DNA of 64,000 bases from Haemonchus contortus. Its lineage: Eukaryota; Nematoda; Chromadorea; Rhabditida; Trichostrongylidae. The position numbers and the translations under genes were made by a program. Under the pieces are notes generated by a model. It was not told the DNA's origin, searched no databases, and worked only from the letters and a program-made list of their open reading frames with translations. The DNA is taken from contig LS997565.1 in NCBI GenBank assembly GCA_000469685.2, positions 50,022,001 through 50,086,000 of the forward strand, read 5' to 3'. This document shows positions 1 through 11,771 of this stretch, piece by piece (the first letter of the stretch is position 1; each line of letters begins with the position of its first letter).

Positions 1-1235
1 TTCTACCTATTTTTAAGAAGGGGAGGGGGTCCGGGGTGGGTGAGACGGTTATCTCAGGCAGAACTGGGATTAGATAAAAATCGAACGTCCAATTGGCTCA
101 TTTATCCCGAAGCCCCTCCCTTTCTTGAACTTAGGTGGAAAATACACAGTTATAACATAAGAAAGCTATGAAAGGTTGGTAAGCACTATTACGGGCTCGA
201 CCACTCCTCCTTCTCTGCGCTCTAACCCCCCCAACAACATTTTCACCGAGTGATTTTTCTGGGTGCTAACCAGGGAGGGGTAGTCTATTTACCGTGGGAC
301 TTTAAATGGAGACCCAGATAAATCGATAGAGTTTTGAATGCTGTTTACGAAAATGGAAATTAAAACTGCAAAATGATTCTCCTCAAAAAGTTATGGGGGC
401 CCGAATTTTGCTCGACAGTAGTATCAATTGTCTAATGAAATGTCAGAAAACGTTTAGAGAGTCTTTGATAAAATGAAAAAACACTTTGCAAAAGTGCGGA
501 CAATGGCGGGGAGGGACCCCTCATTTTACGCCCACGAAGCGAGACCACTACCACTAAATCACGTGGGCGGTAGATATGGAAGCGACGAGTTCGCTTTCCG
601 ATTGATACTACTGTCGAGCGAAATTCGGGCCCCCATAGCTTTTTAAGGAGAATCATTTTGCAGTTTTAATTTCCATTTTCGTAAACAGCATTCAAACTCT
701 ATCGATTTGTCTGGGTCTCCAATCAAAGTCCCACGGTAAGTAGACTACCCCTCCCTGGTAAGTGGGTTGGGAGGGGCCACGCGGCGGCGCGGCGCCTTTT
801 CATGTCTGCGCCCTCTCCAGCGAGACAGTAGTACTGGGCCTGAGTCTGGGAAGGGATGGTAAGGTTGTCCTGAAGTGTTTCGTAATTCAAAACAAATTAC
901 ATCTTGGCACATGTTATACGCTCGCATATTATGGATACTCTTCTTCTGAGCCGTTAAAACCCTATTTTCAAGAAGGGGAGGGGCTCCGGGGTGGGTGAGA
1001 TGGTTCTCGTGCAAAAAGCTGAGATGAGGTAAAAGCTGAACCTCCGATTGGCTCACCCACTCCGAAGCCCCTCCCCTTATTAGAATTAGGTGAAAAATAC
1101 GCAGTTATAACATAAAAGAGCTATAAACGTTCAAAACACCATTACGGGCTCGCCTAACCTTCCTTGCCTACTATCTCGCAGGAGAGGGCGGAGACATGAA
1201 AAGGCGCCGCGCCGCCGCGTGGCCCCCCCCCCCCC
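1..1235. repeat. Nested fold-back repeats and direct repeats
   Basis: Two inverted repeats are nested here. Positions 271-429 and 594-758 are inverted copies of each other (arms about 160 bp, spacer about 165 bp). Positions 779-821 and 1181-1226 form a second, GC-rich inverted pair containing GGCGCCGCGCCGCC. A segment starting near 13 (AAGAAGGGGAGGGG) recurs in direct orientation near 970 and runs for nearly 200 bp. The open frames here lie in the arms and are not genes. No transposase is visible, so these look like non-autonomous fold-back elements. Confidence 0.8.
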
Positions 1236-1457
1236 AACCTACTTAGCACCTTTTTCTGACCATAAATTTTCGGAGGCAGAGGATACCCACCAGTTACCCA
1301 ACTACAAATTCCACCAGGGCCGCACCAACTTATCGCTAACGCTGATGGGAGCTCAATCTGTTGCCCTTGATCTCAACAAATATGAGCGCTATAAATTCAT
1401 CTATTCCCTTTTTTGGGCCTAGTGGCGCACCGACTTTTTTTGAGAAGAGTGCTTGAA

Positions 1458-1610
1458 TGATACCAATTCATTGACTGATGGTGATACCTGGATCGTTGGG
1501 CGAGGTTCTCGTGATACCAATTCATTGACTGATGGTGATACCTGGATCGTTGGGCGAGGTTCTCGTGATACCAATTCATTGACTGATGGTGATACCTGGA
1601 TCGTTGGGCT
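1458..1610. repeat. 54-bp tandem repeat, 2.8 copies
   Basis: A unit starting TGATACCAATTCATTG repeats at 1458, 1512 and 1566 with almost no differences. The unit is 18 codons long, so several frames stay open through it; that alone is no sign of coding. The near-identity suggests a recent expansion. Confidence 0.95.
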
Positions 1611-2794
1611 GGTCGGATACATTCTCAGTGTTGACCAGAACAGCGTCACGCTCCAGTGGTTCTTCCTCCGATGTCTCGTCATCAGTCGTTATCACTCGCT
1701 ACCAATCCTTGTCGCCAGCCATTTGCGGTCTCTTTACAACCCACATCACCATGCAAAGTTCCAGGACTCCACCGTTAACAAGGGGTTCGTAAGGGCACGT
1801 GTTACTCTTGTGACACTCGCTTCCTGACGTTCTTTATTAGGCCCTATAAAATGTTATCACTTCTTGTTACCAATCATCAGTGCCTATCATCATCATCGCG
1901 CCGACTGCATCGTTTAACAATTTCAACACATCAGGTTCAGGAGGGGCAGGATTTATGAATTTCTGGTCAAACACATACACAAATACTTAAGAATTATACA
2001 AAGTAGGATGATAGCAGGGTTATAAAAGTTTTATGGCGTTCTCTCCTCACTGAAGAAGTTTTCTCAATAGTTTTTCCCGGTTCCCTTTTCAAATCCTCAA
2101 TTCTTTTTGCAAAACAATAACTTCAACATAGGCAGTGTCATAGATATCAATTGGATCGACAAGAAGGTTTTGAAACGGACTTGCATATGAAAAAAGAGGA
2201 ATTTTAAGAGTTTTCTTGCCAAAACTCCGCTTATTTAATTTTCTCTCCTTTCAAACACTGTAAATTGCTAGGTGATGTACATATATGGAAGTGTAATAGG
2301 AAATACTGCAAGGATGTACGCTATGTTTATGAGAAATCCCAGAAGTATGTTTCCCTGATCTTCACTTCTATTTCTTCCATCGTTCCCCAGGGTTGATCTA
2401 ACCCCATCAATGCCGTCAAGTCCCTCGTTTTGTCATCGTTCGCCGGCACCGGCTGTAACCATTTCATTATCCGTTGTGTCTGATTTTTTGCCAGTCCCTC
2501 CATTTCGATGGGCTGATTGCTTTCCTGTCCTGGCGCATCGAGTAAACCTTTCCTCTACACAGTTCCTCTTACTCCACCCTCTCATTCCGCAGTTTCCGTG
2601 TTCATCCCTTTATATCTCTGTGAGCCGCAAGCTTGGGAACTTATTGCGTTGTAGAAAGCGCAGTTCTCGTAGGTCGTAGATCATCGGTCGTACATCTTAT
2701 CTCTGAGACTCAGGTGTATCCTTGAACCGATCAGCCCTCGTTGTTTCCATTATCTCCACCTTATCTCCTATAGCAAGAAGGAGCAACATCCTGC
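1611..2794. other. No recognised feature
   Basis: I see no convincing exon or element end. Serine- and proline-rich open frames at 2410-2679 have no start or splice context I trust. Confidence 0.5.
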
Positions 2795-2880
2795 CATTTC
2801 TAGCTAGCTTAGTGTGTTTGTTGATGTCGTTATGTTTGTTTGTTTCTTTTTGTATGTGAAGTGAGGATGCTCAGACGGGC
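2795..2880 (+). repeat. Fragment of Helitron 5' end
   Basis: The stretch around AGCTTAGTGTGTTTGTTG resembles the 5' terminal region of the Helitron family described at 57932-59245. No matching 3' end follows, so this is a truncated copy. Confidence 0.4.
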
Positions 2881-3194
2881 CTGCAGGTCTGGACTGAAGG
2901 GGAGCCGAAGACGTAGAGACGGTCATGCAAGCAGCCCCGTCCAGCGGAAGCTGAAATAGCAAGGAGTGCGATTGTGCGGACACGTAATGGACAGACCACT
3001 GAACCATTCAGTAAGGGAGGAACTTGAGTCCGAAGCTCAAAAGATGCCACCGCGAGGAGCTCAAGAGAAGAGCTAATGGTACCTCACCGAAGTCAAGGTG
3101 AATACAGACGATGCTATAGAAAGGACATAATGGAGGGCTCGTGAGAACAGTGTACACTTCGAGGGGACCACTGCGAAGGGGACGGCATACGTGT

Positions 3195-3425
3195 GTCCTA
3201 GGATGCGGCGGAATTCGTTGCAAATTTGGACTACTTTGGCGCCTATCATTGGGCCAAAATCTGGAGTAGAGCAGGTTAGTAGGACCAGCTCAGCTTACTG
3301 ATCTGCTCAAAGCCTGTGTCCCAATGGTAGGCGCCAGATTCGTCCAAATAGCGACGAATTCCGCCGCGTAATTAGCCGCATACGTCTCCAAACGGGCGAG
3401 CGTACTCACATGCGAGATTATGACC
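3195..3425. repeat. Fold-back element, 'CCAATGATAGGCGCC' family
   Basis: Two arms containing GGCGCCTATCATTGG and CCAATGGTAGGCGCC face each other across a short AT-rich centre; the outer parts share GAATTCCGCCGCG-type sequence. Related copies lie at 11772-12030, 13310-13830 and 36611-36870. No coding capacity. Confidence 0.75.
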
Positions 3426-3736
3426 GTCCCTACGTCTTCGGTGCCAGGAAGAGAAGAGGTTCTAGTCGAATTTGCTGAGTGGAATTCTATCGCAGTTTTT
3501 CTTGACCTCATTGGTATGGCAGGGTTCGAGGTGGGAGTGCTATGAAGAGATTCGTTAGCGTGAGTCGCTTTATGTCGTCTCATGTTCAATATTGATAGCT
3601 ACATATCCGCTCAGCCCAAAGAGTGAGTAGCTCCTGATTCCAAGGTTTTTTTTAGAACACTGTCCCATTTCTCTTGCAATATCATCTTTTAAAACGCAAC
3701 TGTAAGTCTACGCATTCAGCAGTGAGTAGCCTTTAT

Positions 3737-5227
3737 TTAGTAATAAAAATCCGATTTAGTGGGATTATAATAAATAGGTAGGAGTTCCCCAGTATCAACG
3801 TCAAGTCGGTAATAACCCTCGTTGGCAATCCATCTTTGATCTCGTCCACACTTCTCGATAGTGTACAATCTGCAAAAACCCGAGCTTTATTTGGCCTAAA
3901 ATGACTCCTCAAAAGAAACAGTTTCTTACGAAATTTCTTTTTCTTCTCCTGTTTCTTTCAGTTCAAAAATATGAATCCTTAGGACAAATGGAGCTCCATA
4001 ATACATCTCGGAGAAATCACTACCAGTACCTGGTGGTACGAGACTAGGTTCAAACAAATTTTCATGGACGAGTACGTAATTGGTGAATAGGTTTTCATTT
4101 CTGCGTAAGTTCGTAGCACGAATAACACCGAAGTACATTCCGAAACTAAGGTTTTCCGTAACGTTCCCTTTGTATTCGTCATCTAAAATGCCGCCAATTA
4201 TGGTTTTGGGATGTTGAATCCATGAAGTAATACGCAAGATAAGTTTGGTTTTCTTGTCGAAAAACACCGGCCAAATTCTGTGAACTCGAAGTGTACCGCT
4301 GGGAGGTACACCAGCCGCAGCGCACTTCCTGTTGTCATCACCCCAGTAAACCTGAAAATACCGAATTTGGGGAGTACTTTTGAGCTTTGCAAGGTCTAAA
4401 TCTCAGTATGGCTGCTTTCATAGTCAACAATTTGGCGGGCGACCAATCGCGCGACTGGTCGCTCGGTCGCTCGGTCCCAGTTCAATCCGTCGGACGGGGT
4501 TGCAGCCTCACTGGCGGCAGAAATGCGTGATCACAATCATTCGTTCCCCTCATCCCGCCCCTTGTGATACTCTTCGCTTGCTCCCACTTATCTTCTTTAT
4601 CACGCACACTTATCAGTAGAAGGATCAGCATCCTTAGGTATAATCATGGACGTGGGAAGGGCACGGTAGGATGGTTGCAGTACTCTGGAAGGTGTGTTCT
4701 GCAGAGTAAAAGAACGTGGTCGTCAACGTAACGTCGAGCTAATTATGCTCCCACCGGTCTTTTCCCAGGAATGCTGCTATGTAGACGGCTTCTGGAAGGG
4801 CCACTTTAGAAGGGAACGACAGATCGGCAATCTACTTCATAGTGTTAGTGGTTCGTTTCAAAAGGTTTACTAGGTAGCGACTGTAGGTGAAAGAGACCAG
4901 TTCGCCCTTGCAAGTAGCACCAAAAATGCCGCATGCTCATTCTATTCATAGCCTACAAATAGGATCATCTTTGGAGTGATGGATATACTTTCTCGACCGT
5001 GCAGGGTTGTTTGAGGATTTGACCCGAAAATGTCTCATTTATCAATGTTTTAAGGGAAATCCTGAATTCGCAGAATAGTGTCTTATATCCTCTATCGAAT
5101 AATTTCTGGGCCACAATTCTTTGATTATTCGAACCATCCGTGTTCTGACCTTGATCTTTATACTCTCCACTGTAACAGTGAAAACGAGTAGCGGCAAAAA
5201 CATCGAGTAAAGCCTCAGAAACATCAT
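3737..5227 (-). CDS. Secreted protein gene, intact copy (exons partly resolved)
   Basis: Minus-strand gene of unrecognised family. The first exon (5227 to 5150) encodes a typical signal peptide beginning MMFLRLYSMFLPLLVF. It ends AAG|GTCAGA in phase 0, a weak donor, so that boundary is uncertain. An exon-like segment at 4831-4755 reads IADLSFPSKVALPEAVYIA. A long exon (4351 to 3930, acceptor TTTTCAG, donor GTAAGA) starts VYWGDD and stays open for 422 bp. It leaves in phase 2 and joins in phase to the last exon (3869 to 3737), which starts LYTIEKC, contains RWIANEGYYRLD and ends SDFYY. The stop overlaps an AATAAA poly(A) signal. The exon or exons linking 4755 to 4351 are not resolved; a fold-back element sits in that interval. 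The product is presumably secreted; its function is unknown. A decayed copy lies at 14947-16509. Confidence 0.65.
4410..4507. mobile_element. Fold-back MITE, 'GGCTGCTTTCATAG' family, degenerate
   Basis: Starts GGCTGCTTTCATAGTC and continues with the GC-rich inner sequence typical of this family. The right arm is eroded to GCAGCC at 4502-4507. It lies between exons of the secreted-protein gene, hence inside an intron. Confidence 0.55.
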
Positions 5228-5398
5228 CTGTCCCTGAAAAATTGCTTTGAGCTGAAACCAAAACACAAAGATGCAACGCTAAGCAAACCAACTTCGTGAT
5301 TATCTGTTGCTGTTGGAAAAGTCGTTAAAAGTGCTTGTAACTTTTAGGATGTAAGATAGGCGGATGAGCGAACGGATGAATCCTACCCTCTGGAAGAG

Positions 5399-5407
5399 GT
5401 TTAAATA
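5399..5407 (-). promoter_or_regulatory. Possible TATA-like element of secreted gene
   Basis: On the minus strand TATTTAAAC lies about 170 bp upstream of the signal-peptide ATG. The duplicated gene keeps a TATTTAAGC at 16706-16714 in the same context. Conservation may simply reflect shared descent. Confidence 0.3.
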
Positions 5408-5436
5408 AGGCTACGTAAACAATTGTTTATGAAGAA

Positions 5437-6520
5437 ACCTACTTATACTACTTCATCTAATTAGCTTAGTGCGTCTGTTGATGTGTCGGTGTGTGTGTTC
5501 GAACGGAAATTCATGACTCCTGTTCCTGTGAACCTAAAGAGTTCAAATTTGGCAGGAGTACGGGGGACAGGGTAGGAATACTCGGGGAAGGTGGCAGAAC
5601 CAGACTCCGCCCACAGGGAGCGGGGTATGCGCGGTGGAAATTTTGGACCGCAAATTTATAACTCCTGTTTACGTGGACCTATAGCGTTGAAACTTGGTAA
5701 GAGTACAGGAGGCAGGATGAGAATACTAATGACAGGTAGTTGAGCCAGACTCCGCCCACAGGAGGCGGAGCGTTCGCGATAGAAATTTTAGGTCGCAATT
5801 TCATGACTCCTGTTCTCATGGACATAGAGAGTTCAAAATTGGTAGGAATACGGCGACGAGGATGAGAACACTCATGGTAGATAGCAAGACCAGACTCGGC
5901 CTACAGGGAGCAGGGTTTGTGCAAAGTAAACACTTGAACGGAAATTCGTAACTTCTGTTTCTGTGGACCTAAGGTGTTTAAATATGGTAAGATTACAGCT
6001 TTTGTCATTACCAGTGGAAACTTCGCATTTTAATAAGTGGTGTAGGATATGACGGGATCCGAGGTACTCGGTGGCAGTAATCGATAATAGCTGATAAAGG
6101 AAGATAAGGGAAATAAGAGGGCAAGAGCCACCTACCGATCAACTTTGTAACCCTTCGGTATTTACAATGTAGCTTTGGCTGTTCAGTATGTTTCATTCGA
6201 TAAGACGAGATGGTAGAGTAGGGTGACAAAAGGAACGGTAAGTGCAGTCGTAGGGACTCTTTAGCGGCACTACGGTAAGCAGATTATAATTTTGTTCATT
6301 TTTTGCTATTAGAGTACGACCGCTTCACAGCAAGGTTTGTGACTTGATGAAGGATCCTCATTGTTCGATATCATTTGCGACAGAACTTGACCGACCGCCA
6401 GTTATTTGGAACTCTTAACTAGTGTTATCTCTGTAAAGGAAAAGGCTCGTTGATAACATTGATAATGGTGTTATCATCACAGGAAATATTTCTGAGTACC
6501 GCCTAGGCTTTAGTTATCTA
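5437..6520 (+). mobile_element. Non-autonomous Helitron copy, 3' end missing
   Basis: The start resembles the Helitron 5' end (CCTACTTATA, then GCTTAGTGCGTCTGTTG). Four degenerate ~145-bp units follow, each opening with a form of TTCATGACTCCTGTT, near 5509, 5653, 5800 and 5943. Inner sequence continues to about 6520, but no terminal hairpin with CTGG is found before the next, oppositely oriented copy begins. Confidence 0.6.
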
Positions 6521-6521
6521 A

Positions 6522-8449
6522 CCAGTCGGATCACCCGGCTAACGCCAGACTCTCCTCCTTCTTATGTGTTCGCCCGGCTACGCCGGGCGCTTTCCCTTCC
6601 TGTGAGAAATTTGCTATGTGTAAATAACTCTTCGTATTCTCCTTTTCCTTTAAAAGCTCTACACCCTCAGCATCAGCTCCGAATTGGGAGCGATTTTTTT
6701 TCTATAAACCATCTTAGCTGTGTTCGAATAGAACATCGTATAGTATCAGAAAGGCGATTATTCAGAGAAAAAAGAGTGATGGGCTAAGGAGGCGTATCTC
6801 CGTTGAATTTCAGTGCGACTGGAATGATCCGGCAATGATAGCACAACATTCTGCAATGCAGAAGTGGAAGTAGTTTTTAAAAAAAAGGCAAAATGAATGA
6901 CAGCAAAGTTTGGTAAATGTACAGATATCGGATCGCACGGCTAACGCCAGGCTCTCCTCTTTCTTGTGTCAAACACCCTATCCCGAGAAATGTTGAACTG
7001 GAGAATTTTATTCCCTTTCTCAAAGTTTATAGTTTTAAAGTTTTTTCCGTGCTTAGCTGAGTGAGAATATGAAACTGAAACAGAGCTCGAAATCCTTCTT
7101 TGACACAACAGGAAGCTTTCCTCTTTCTTTGATAGTTATAGTAAGTCTAACTCTCCACTCCTTTTTTGGAACAAATGGCAGTTTCCTGTACACGAAATTT
7201 GACACAGGACTAACAGAGCAGTGCAAATGGTATTCAGTTCAAGTCGGTGCTTACGCCTTCGATTGGAAGTCTCGAACTTTTGCTCTCTTTCTTAGAAATA
7301 AATACGCTTCGAAAATCCAACTGTTAGACAATCAAAGATGATGCTGTGGAGATGTTCTGAGTGATGACAGCACCGTTACCAGATATTTTTTATCAATGTT
7401 TTTTTCCTTTTCCTTACGGAGATATCATTTGTTGAGAGTTATAGATTACAGGCGGTCGAATAAGTTTTCTCGCAAATGACATCGAGCAAAGAGGATCCTT
7501 CATTGAATCAAAAACCTTGCTGGGTAGCGGTCGTAATCTAATAGTAAGAAATGGACAAAGTTCTAATCTGCTTAGCGTATTGCCCTAATGTGTCCCTATC
7601 ACTACACTTACCACTCACTTTTGTCACCCTGCTCTACCATCTCTTCTTATCGAGTGAAACATACTGAACGGTCAAAGCTACATCGTAGACACCGAAGATG
7701 TTAGGATTTGATCGGCAGGTGGCACTCTTAGGCGCTTTATCTTCTCTTATCAGTTATCATCAGTTCTTTTCACCGAGTACCTACGATCCCGTCACATCCT
7801 GCATCACCTATTAGATTGCCGAGGTTCCACTGGTAATACGAAAAGTGTGATCCTACCAAATTTGAGCTTTCTAGGTCCACGGGAACAGGAGTTATGAAGT
7901 TGCGGCCCAAAATTACTATCGCGCACGCTCCGCTCCCTGTGCATGGAGTCCGGACCTGCCACCCACCGTAAGTGTTCCCATGCCGCCCCCCCCCCGCACT
8001 CCTACCAATTTTGAACGCTTTGGGTCCAATGGAACAGGAGTTATGAATTTGCGACCTGAAATTTTTATCGCGCACAACCTGCTCCCGGTGGGTGGAGTCT
8101 GGTCTCACCACCTGTCATAAATGTTTCCATGCTGCCCCCTGTATTCCTACCAAATTTGAGCTTTCTAGGTCCACGGGAACAGGAGTTATGGACTTGCGGC
8201 CCAAAATTTCTAACGCGCACGCCGCGCTCCCTGTGATTGGAGTCCGGTCCTGCCACCTACCATAGGTGTTCCCATCCTGTCCTCCTTACTCATGCCAAAT
8301 TTGAAAGCTCTAGGTCCACGGGGACAGGAGTTATGAATTTCCGATCAGACACACACACCGACACACACACACACACACACACAAACAAACACACACACAA
8401 ACACACCGACACACCAACAGACACACTTAGCGAATTATATATAGTAGGA
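6522..8449 (-). mobile_element. Non-autonomous Helitron copy with inner minisatellite
   Basis: Read on the minus strand it begins TCCTACTATATATAATTC at 8449, preceded by A, and ends in hairpin-forming CCGGCGTTAGCCGGG plus CTGG at 6522-6525, followed by T. These are the Helitron hallmarks: 5' TC, 3' hairpin and CTRR, insertion between A and T. About four ~147-bp units lie at 7830-8345. A second terminus-like segment near 6930 suggests a nested or rearranged copy. No Rep/helicase coding is seen. Confidence 0.75.
8345..8412. repeat. CA-rich microsatellite
   Basis: Alternating CACACA interrupted by CCGACACAC and AACAAACAC steps. It sits at the same place in every Helitron copy, just inside the 5' terminus, so it is part of that element. 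Confidence 0.9.
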
Positions 8450-8639
8450 TAGTTCAATATTTGTTGAGTATTTATCTTCAAGAACGAGAGAAGAGGTCGA
8501 GACTCCCAGTTAAAGACATAAACACCCACTTTCACTGAATACCATTTGCAGCGCCCTGTTAGCCCTGTGTCAAACATCGTGTACAGGAAAATATTATTTG
8601 TTTCAAAGAAGGAGTGGAGAGCTAGCCGATTACTACAAC

Positions 8640-9010
8640 TTTGTCAAAGAAGGAAGGAAGCCCGGCGTTAGCCAGGGCACTGACTTTGCATAAGAAGGAG
8701 AATGTCCGGCGACAGCCGGGCAGGACTTGTTATATGTATAATCGGCTAAGTGTGTCTGTTGGTGTGTTTGTGTGTGTATGTATGCGTGTTTGTCCGACCG
8801 GAAATTCATAACTCCTGCCCCTTTGTAGCTAAAGCATTCGAATTGAAAAGGGAGATAGGCGGCAGGATGGGAACACTGATGCTAGGTGATAGGAAGTGAC
8901 AACAATCGATAGAAACTGGTAAGGAGCCTTAAAAGGCAAAAGTCACAGTATCCGTCGCTCCCTTCTCATTAACGGTGACACCTTAGCACTTTGTCGGGTG
9001 GTGTAGGGTG
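8640..9010 (+). repeat. Rearranged Helitron fragments
   Basis: Two hairpin-like 3' end segments (near 8660 and 8712) are followed by a 5' end segment (ATCGGCTAAGTGTGTCTG near 8741), one partial minisatellite unit and inner sequence. The order is not that of a whole element. Confidence 0.5.
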
Positions 9011-9025
9011 CGATAGGTCCGTTTA

Positions 9026-9435
9026 TGATCGGTGGAAGAAGCTGTGCAGAATAGCTTTACAAGGAAAGTCTTGATTCGGGCTTTGGGTTGCTGTTATGAA
9101 TCCATCCCTAGAGCAGCTACAAGAAATAGGATGCTTGGTATCGAGTCGCTTCTTATGGAAGGAAGAAGCAGGATGTTGTTATGCTATTTAGAATACTCAC
9201 TGGGAGATCAATTGTTGATTTAAGGGGAGCTCTCACACTTCAACCATCAAATACCCGTGGGAATAATTTGAAACCATACTTTCCTAGGTCTAGGTCCAAC
9301 GTTAGAGCGAATTTCTTTGTCAACCGGGCATCTTCTGAGTTTCGTGAATTTGTTAAGAAATACTCCCTGCCTAGAACTTTGTCGCAGTTCAAAAGAGCAC
9401 TGAAAAAATACTTGGCTGAGAGCTACACTGGTTAG
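9026..9435 (+). pseudogene. 3' fragment of a non-LTR (CR1/Jockey-like) reverse transcriptase
   Basis: Two overlapping frames show the usual C-terminal layout of a LINE reverse transcriptase. The first contains RNRMLGIESLLMEGRSR, matching the common 'R.k.LGLeSL..RR.R' block. The second has NVRANFFVNRASSEFREF followed by LSQFKRALKKYL, the usual 'R..FF..R....WN.LP...F...L' ending. The frame changes between about 9181 and 9223, and there is no upstream polymerase domain, so this is a dead 5'-truncated copy. Family assignment is from remembered motifs. Confidence 0.65.
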
Positions 9436-9770
9436 GCTCATTTTTAGTTTTGCCTTAGTGGAAGTTTCATAAGGTATTATTTCTCTTTCATTGGCTTTTG
9501 CTTTGATCAGCTGTCTTTTACTACCTGGTTCTCTTGAATCATGATTTACCAGTCGGATCGCCCGGCTAATACCAGGCTCTCCTCCTTCTTACGGGTTCGC
9601 CCGACTACGCCGGGCGCTCCTCTTTCCTGTGAGAGATTGGCTATGCGTCAATAATAACTCAGATTCTCCCTTTTTTTAGAAAGCTCTACACCCTAAGAAT
9701 TAGCTCCGAATTGGGAGCGATTTTTCCTGTAAACCATCTTCGCTGTGTCCGAATAGCACATCGTATAATA

Positions 9771-11341
9771 CAGTGCGTTTCATAATTATAAGGTCACCCT
9801 CAATTTTTGCACTCTCAGAAAAAGTAATCATTAAGGATTTTTTCTAGCATCATGAACAGATTCCCCAGCACGAGTAACCTAGGTATCCGTTTCTTAGCCG
9901 CTGCTGCATTCTTCTGAACTTTTTTAAAACAGTTTATCGGTTTTTGCACCGTTTCATAATTATAAGGTCACCCTGAGAAAGTGAACAGTTATTAACGAAA
10001 GAGAGGAAATTTCGTGTTTGAAGATACTTGTAAAGGTAAGCATGTGTAGCAAAGGCATTTCTAAACCTGACTGTCAACATGGCTCGTGGTCATCTGCTTT
10101 CCTCTGATGAGAAGGCTCATCATGAAGGTGGGTTCCGTACTCGAGCCATTTCCAGGCAAATAGAGAGATACCCTCGGTCCATTCGGAGATTTCTAGAGAG
10201 TCCTCATGTCGTTAGATATAACACCGACTGTGGACACCCATGAAATATTACTACCCGTGACGAGCGGAAAATTCTGAGAACTGTTTCCAACAGTACGTCC
10301 TCCTTGAACCAGATCCGATCGGAATTAAACCTCTCTGTTTCGAAAGCTACAGTCTGGAGAGCAGTGAGAAGATGCGAGAACATCACCAGGCAAGCTATGG
10401 AGAAGGTGCCACGAATCACCGATCTCCACAAAGAGGCTCGACTCGGATTTGCAAAGATGAACCTAGGGAGAGATTGGGCAAAGGTAGATCTCACCATAGA
10501 GCTGAATAATTCCTACTTAGGTCGTCTTTTCGGATGAAAAGAAATTCAATCTGACGGAAACAAGCGGTACTAACGCGACTTGAGGGAGGAACCAGTCTAC
10601 TTCAGCCATCGCAATTTCGGTGGAGGAAGTCTATGGTGTGGGGTGCATTCTGCAATGATGTCGTGTTGTATCTACCTGTCGTGAGCTGCAGTATGTATTA
10701 CAAGGATTACTAGACCGTGTTGGAGCATCATCCAGCACCATTTCTATGCCATCGCCGTCACCTGAACTATGTCTTTCAACAAGACAACTCCTCCATTCAT
10801 GTGAGCCGTGCAGCGGATGAGTGGCTGCAATGCCAATAAATGAACGTCCGGCCATGGCCAGCCAGCAGTCCCGATCTCAATCAGATAGAAAATATCTCGG
10901 GCATAATAGACAGACAAGTTTATGCGAATAATCGTCAGTTCCAGGGCACAGAAGAGCTGAAGCGAGCAGTTATCGAAGCATGGAGAGCAATCGATGAGGA
11001 ATATCTTCGAAACCTAGTTTCTAATATGCCATGCAGGCTCTTTGATGTTGCTCTTAAACAAGGAGGAGCTATAGATTATTAAGTGTTGTACATATGCCAT
11101 TAACATTGATAAATCATTTACTTTCTCAGGGTGACCTTATAATTATGAAACGGTGCAAAAGCCGACATTATCTTTGAAAAATTCGTAAAAAATTTGAGGT
11201 GAAGGATATTGCGACCAAAATTTGAGTATGGAGGTACATTGTGACGAGGAATCTACCAGTGTTTGCCAAAAAATTCCATTCTGGCTGCTTTCTCCGGAAT
11301 CGCAAAAAACTGGGGTGACCTTATAATTATGAAACGCACTG
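9771..11341 (+). mobile_element. Tc3-like DNA transposon, 1571 bp
   Basis: Inverted termini CAGTGCGTTTCATAATTA and its complement are flanked by TA on both sides (9769-9770 and 11342-11343), the target duplication of Tc1/mariner elements. Inner copies of the ATAATTATAAGGTCACC terminal motif near 9955-9974 and 11130-11150 resemble the doubled terminal repeats of Tc3. The Helitron copy near 6735 provides an empty version of the same target. Confidence 0.9.
10078..11082 (+). pseudogene. Tc3-like transposase, frameshifted
   Basis: The frame starts MARGHLLSSDEK at 10078, the usual opening of Tc3-type DNA-binding domains, and stops after 54 codons. A second frame (10304-10537) holds a helix-turn-helix-like segment (SKATVWRAVRR). 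Remnants of the FSDEKKFNLDG block, the GGGS.WCG block and the PDLNQIEN block (near 10880) follow in changing frames. Several stops and shifts lie between, so no active enzyme can be made. Confidence 0.85.
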
Positions 11342-11771
11342 TATCACAAAGGCGATTATTCAGAGAAAAATAGTATTCAGAGACTTCACCGCGATTCAGG
11401 CTACTATGTTAGCTACCATCAATGTTCCTCAATGTCATCATCAAGGGCTCTCCTCCTTTTTGGGGCGAAGGGAATTCGCCCGGAAAACATCGAACTAATG
11501 AAATACTTCCCCCTTTTTTCTAGGTTATTTCGCTGTTTCGGTGAGCGACAGTATAGACTATCAAATGCCTTCAAAGATGTGCCTCTTTTTCTCTACAGAT
11601 ACATCATTAACTGTGAATCCAACATTGTTAGCGGTCGGATAAATTTTGCTAAGAATGATATCGACTCAGAAGGGCACTTGCCAACTGAATTTGACGATTG
11701 TGGTGTTTACGATGTATTCATAATCACGACTGTCAGATTACGACCGCTACCGGCAAGGTTTGGGGGGACGG

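Larger units (their letters stand above)
9549..11760 (-). mobile_element. Helitron copy split by a Tc3-like element
   Basis: The minus-strand 3' end is at 9549-9552 (CTGG followed by T) with the hairpin-forming CCCGGC and GCCGGG sequence beside it. Inner Helitron sequence, including AGCTCCGAATTGGGAGCG, runs to 9770, is interrupted by the transposon 9771-11341, and resumes with CAAAGGCGATTATTCAG. It continues at least to the ATTGTTAGCGGTCGGAT region near 11630. The 5' end is not found. Confidence 0.6.

Noticed and set aside
745..1056. 103-codon minus-strand frame
   Set aside because: Lies in fold-back repeat arms and overlaps an open plus frame. No coding features.
7830..8345. CRISPR-like array from regular ~147-bp spacing
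   Set aside because: Units are tandem and diverged with no unique spacers, and they lie inside a Helitron of a eukaryote.
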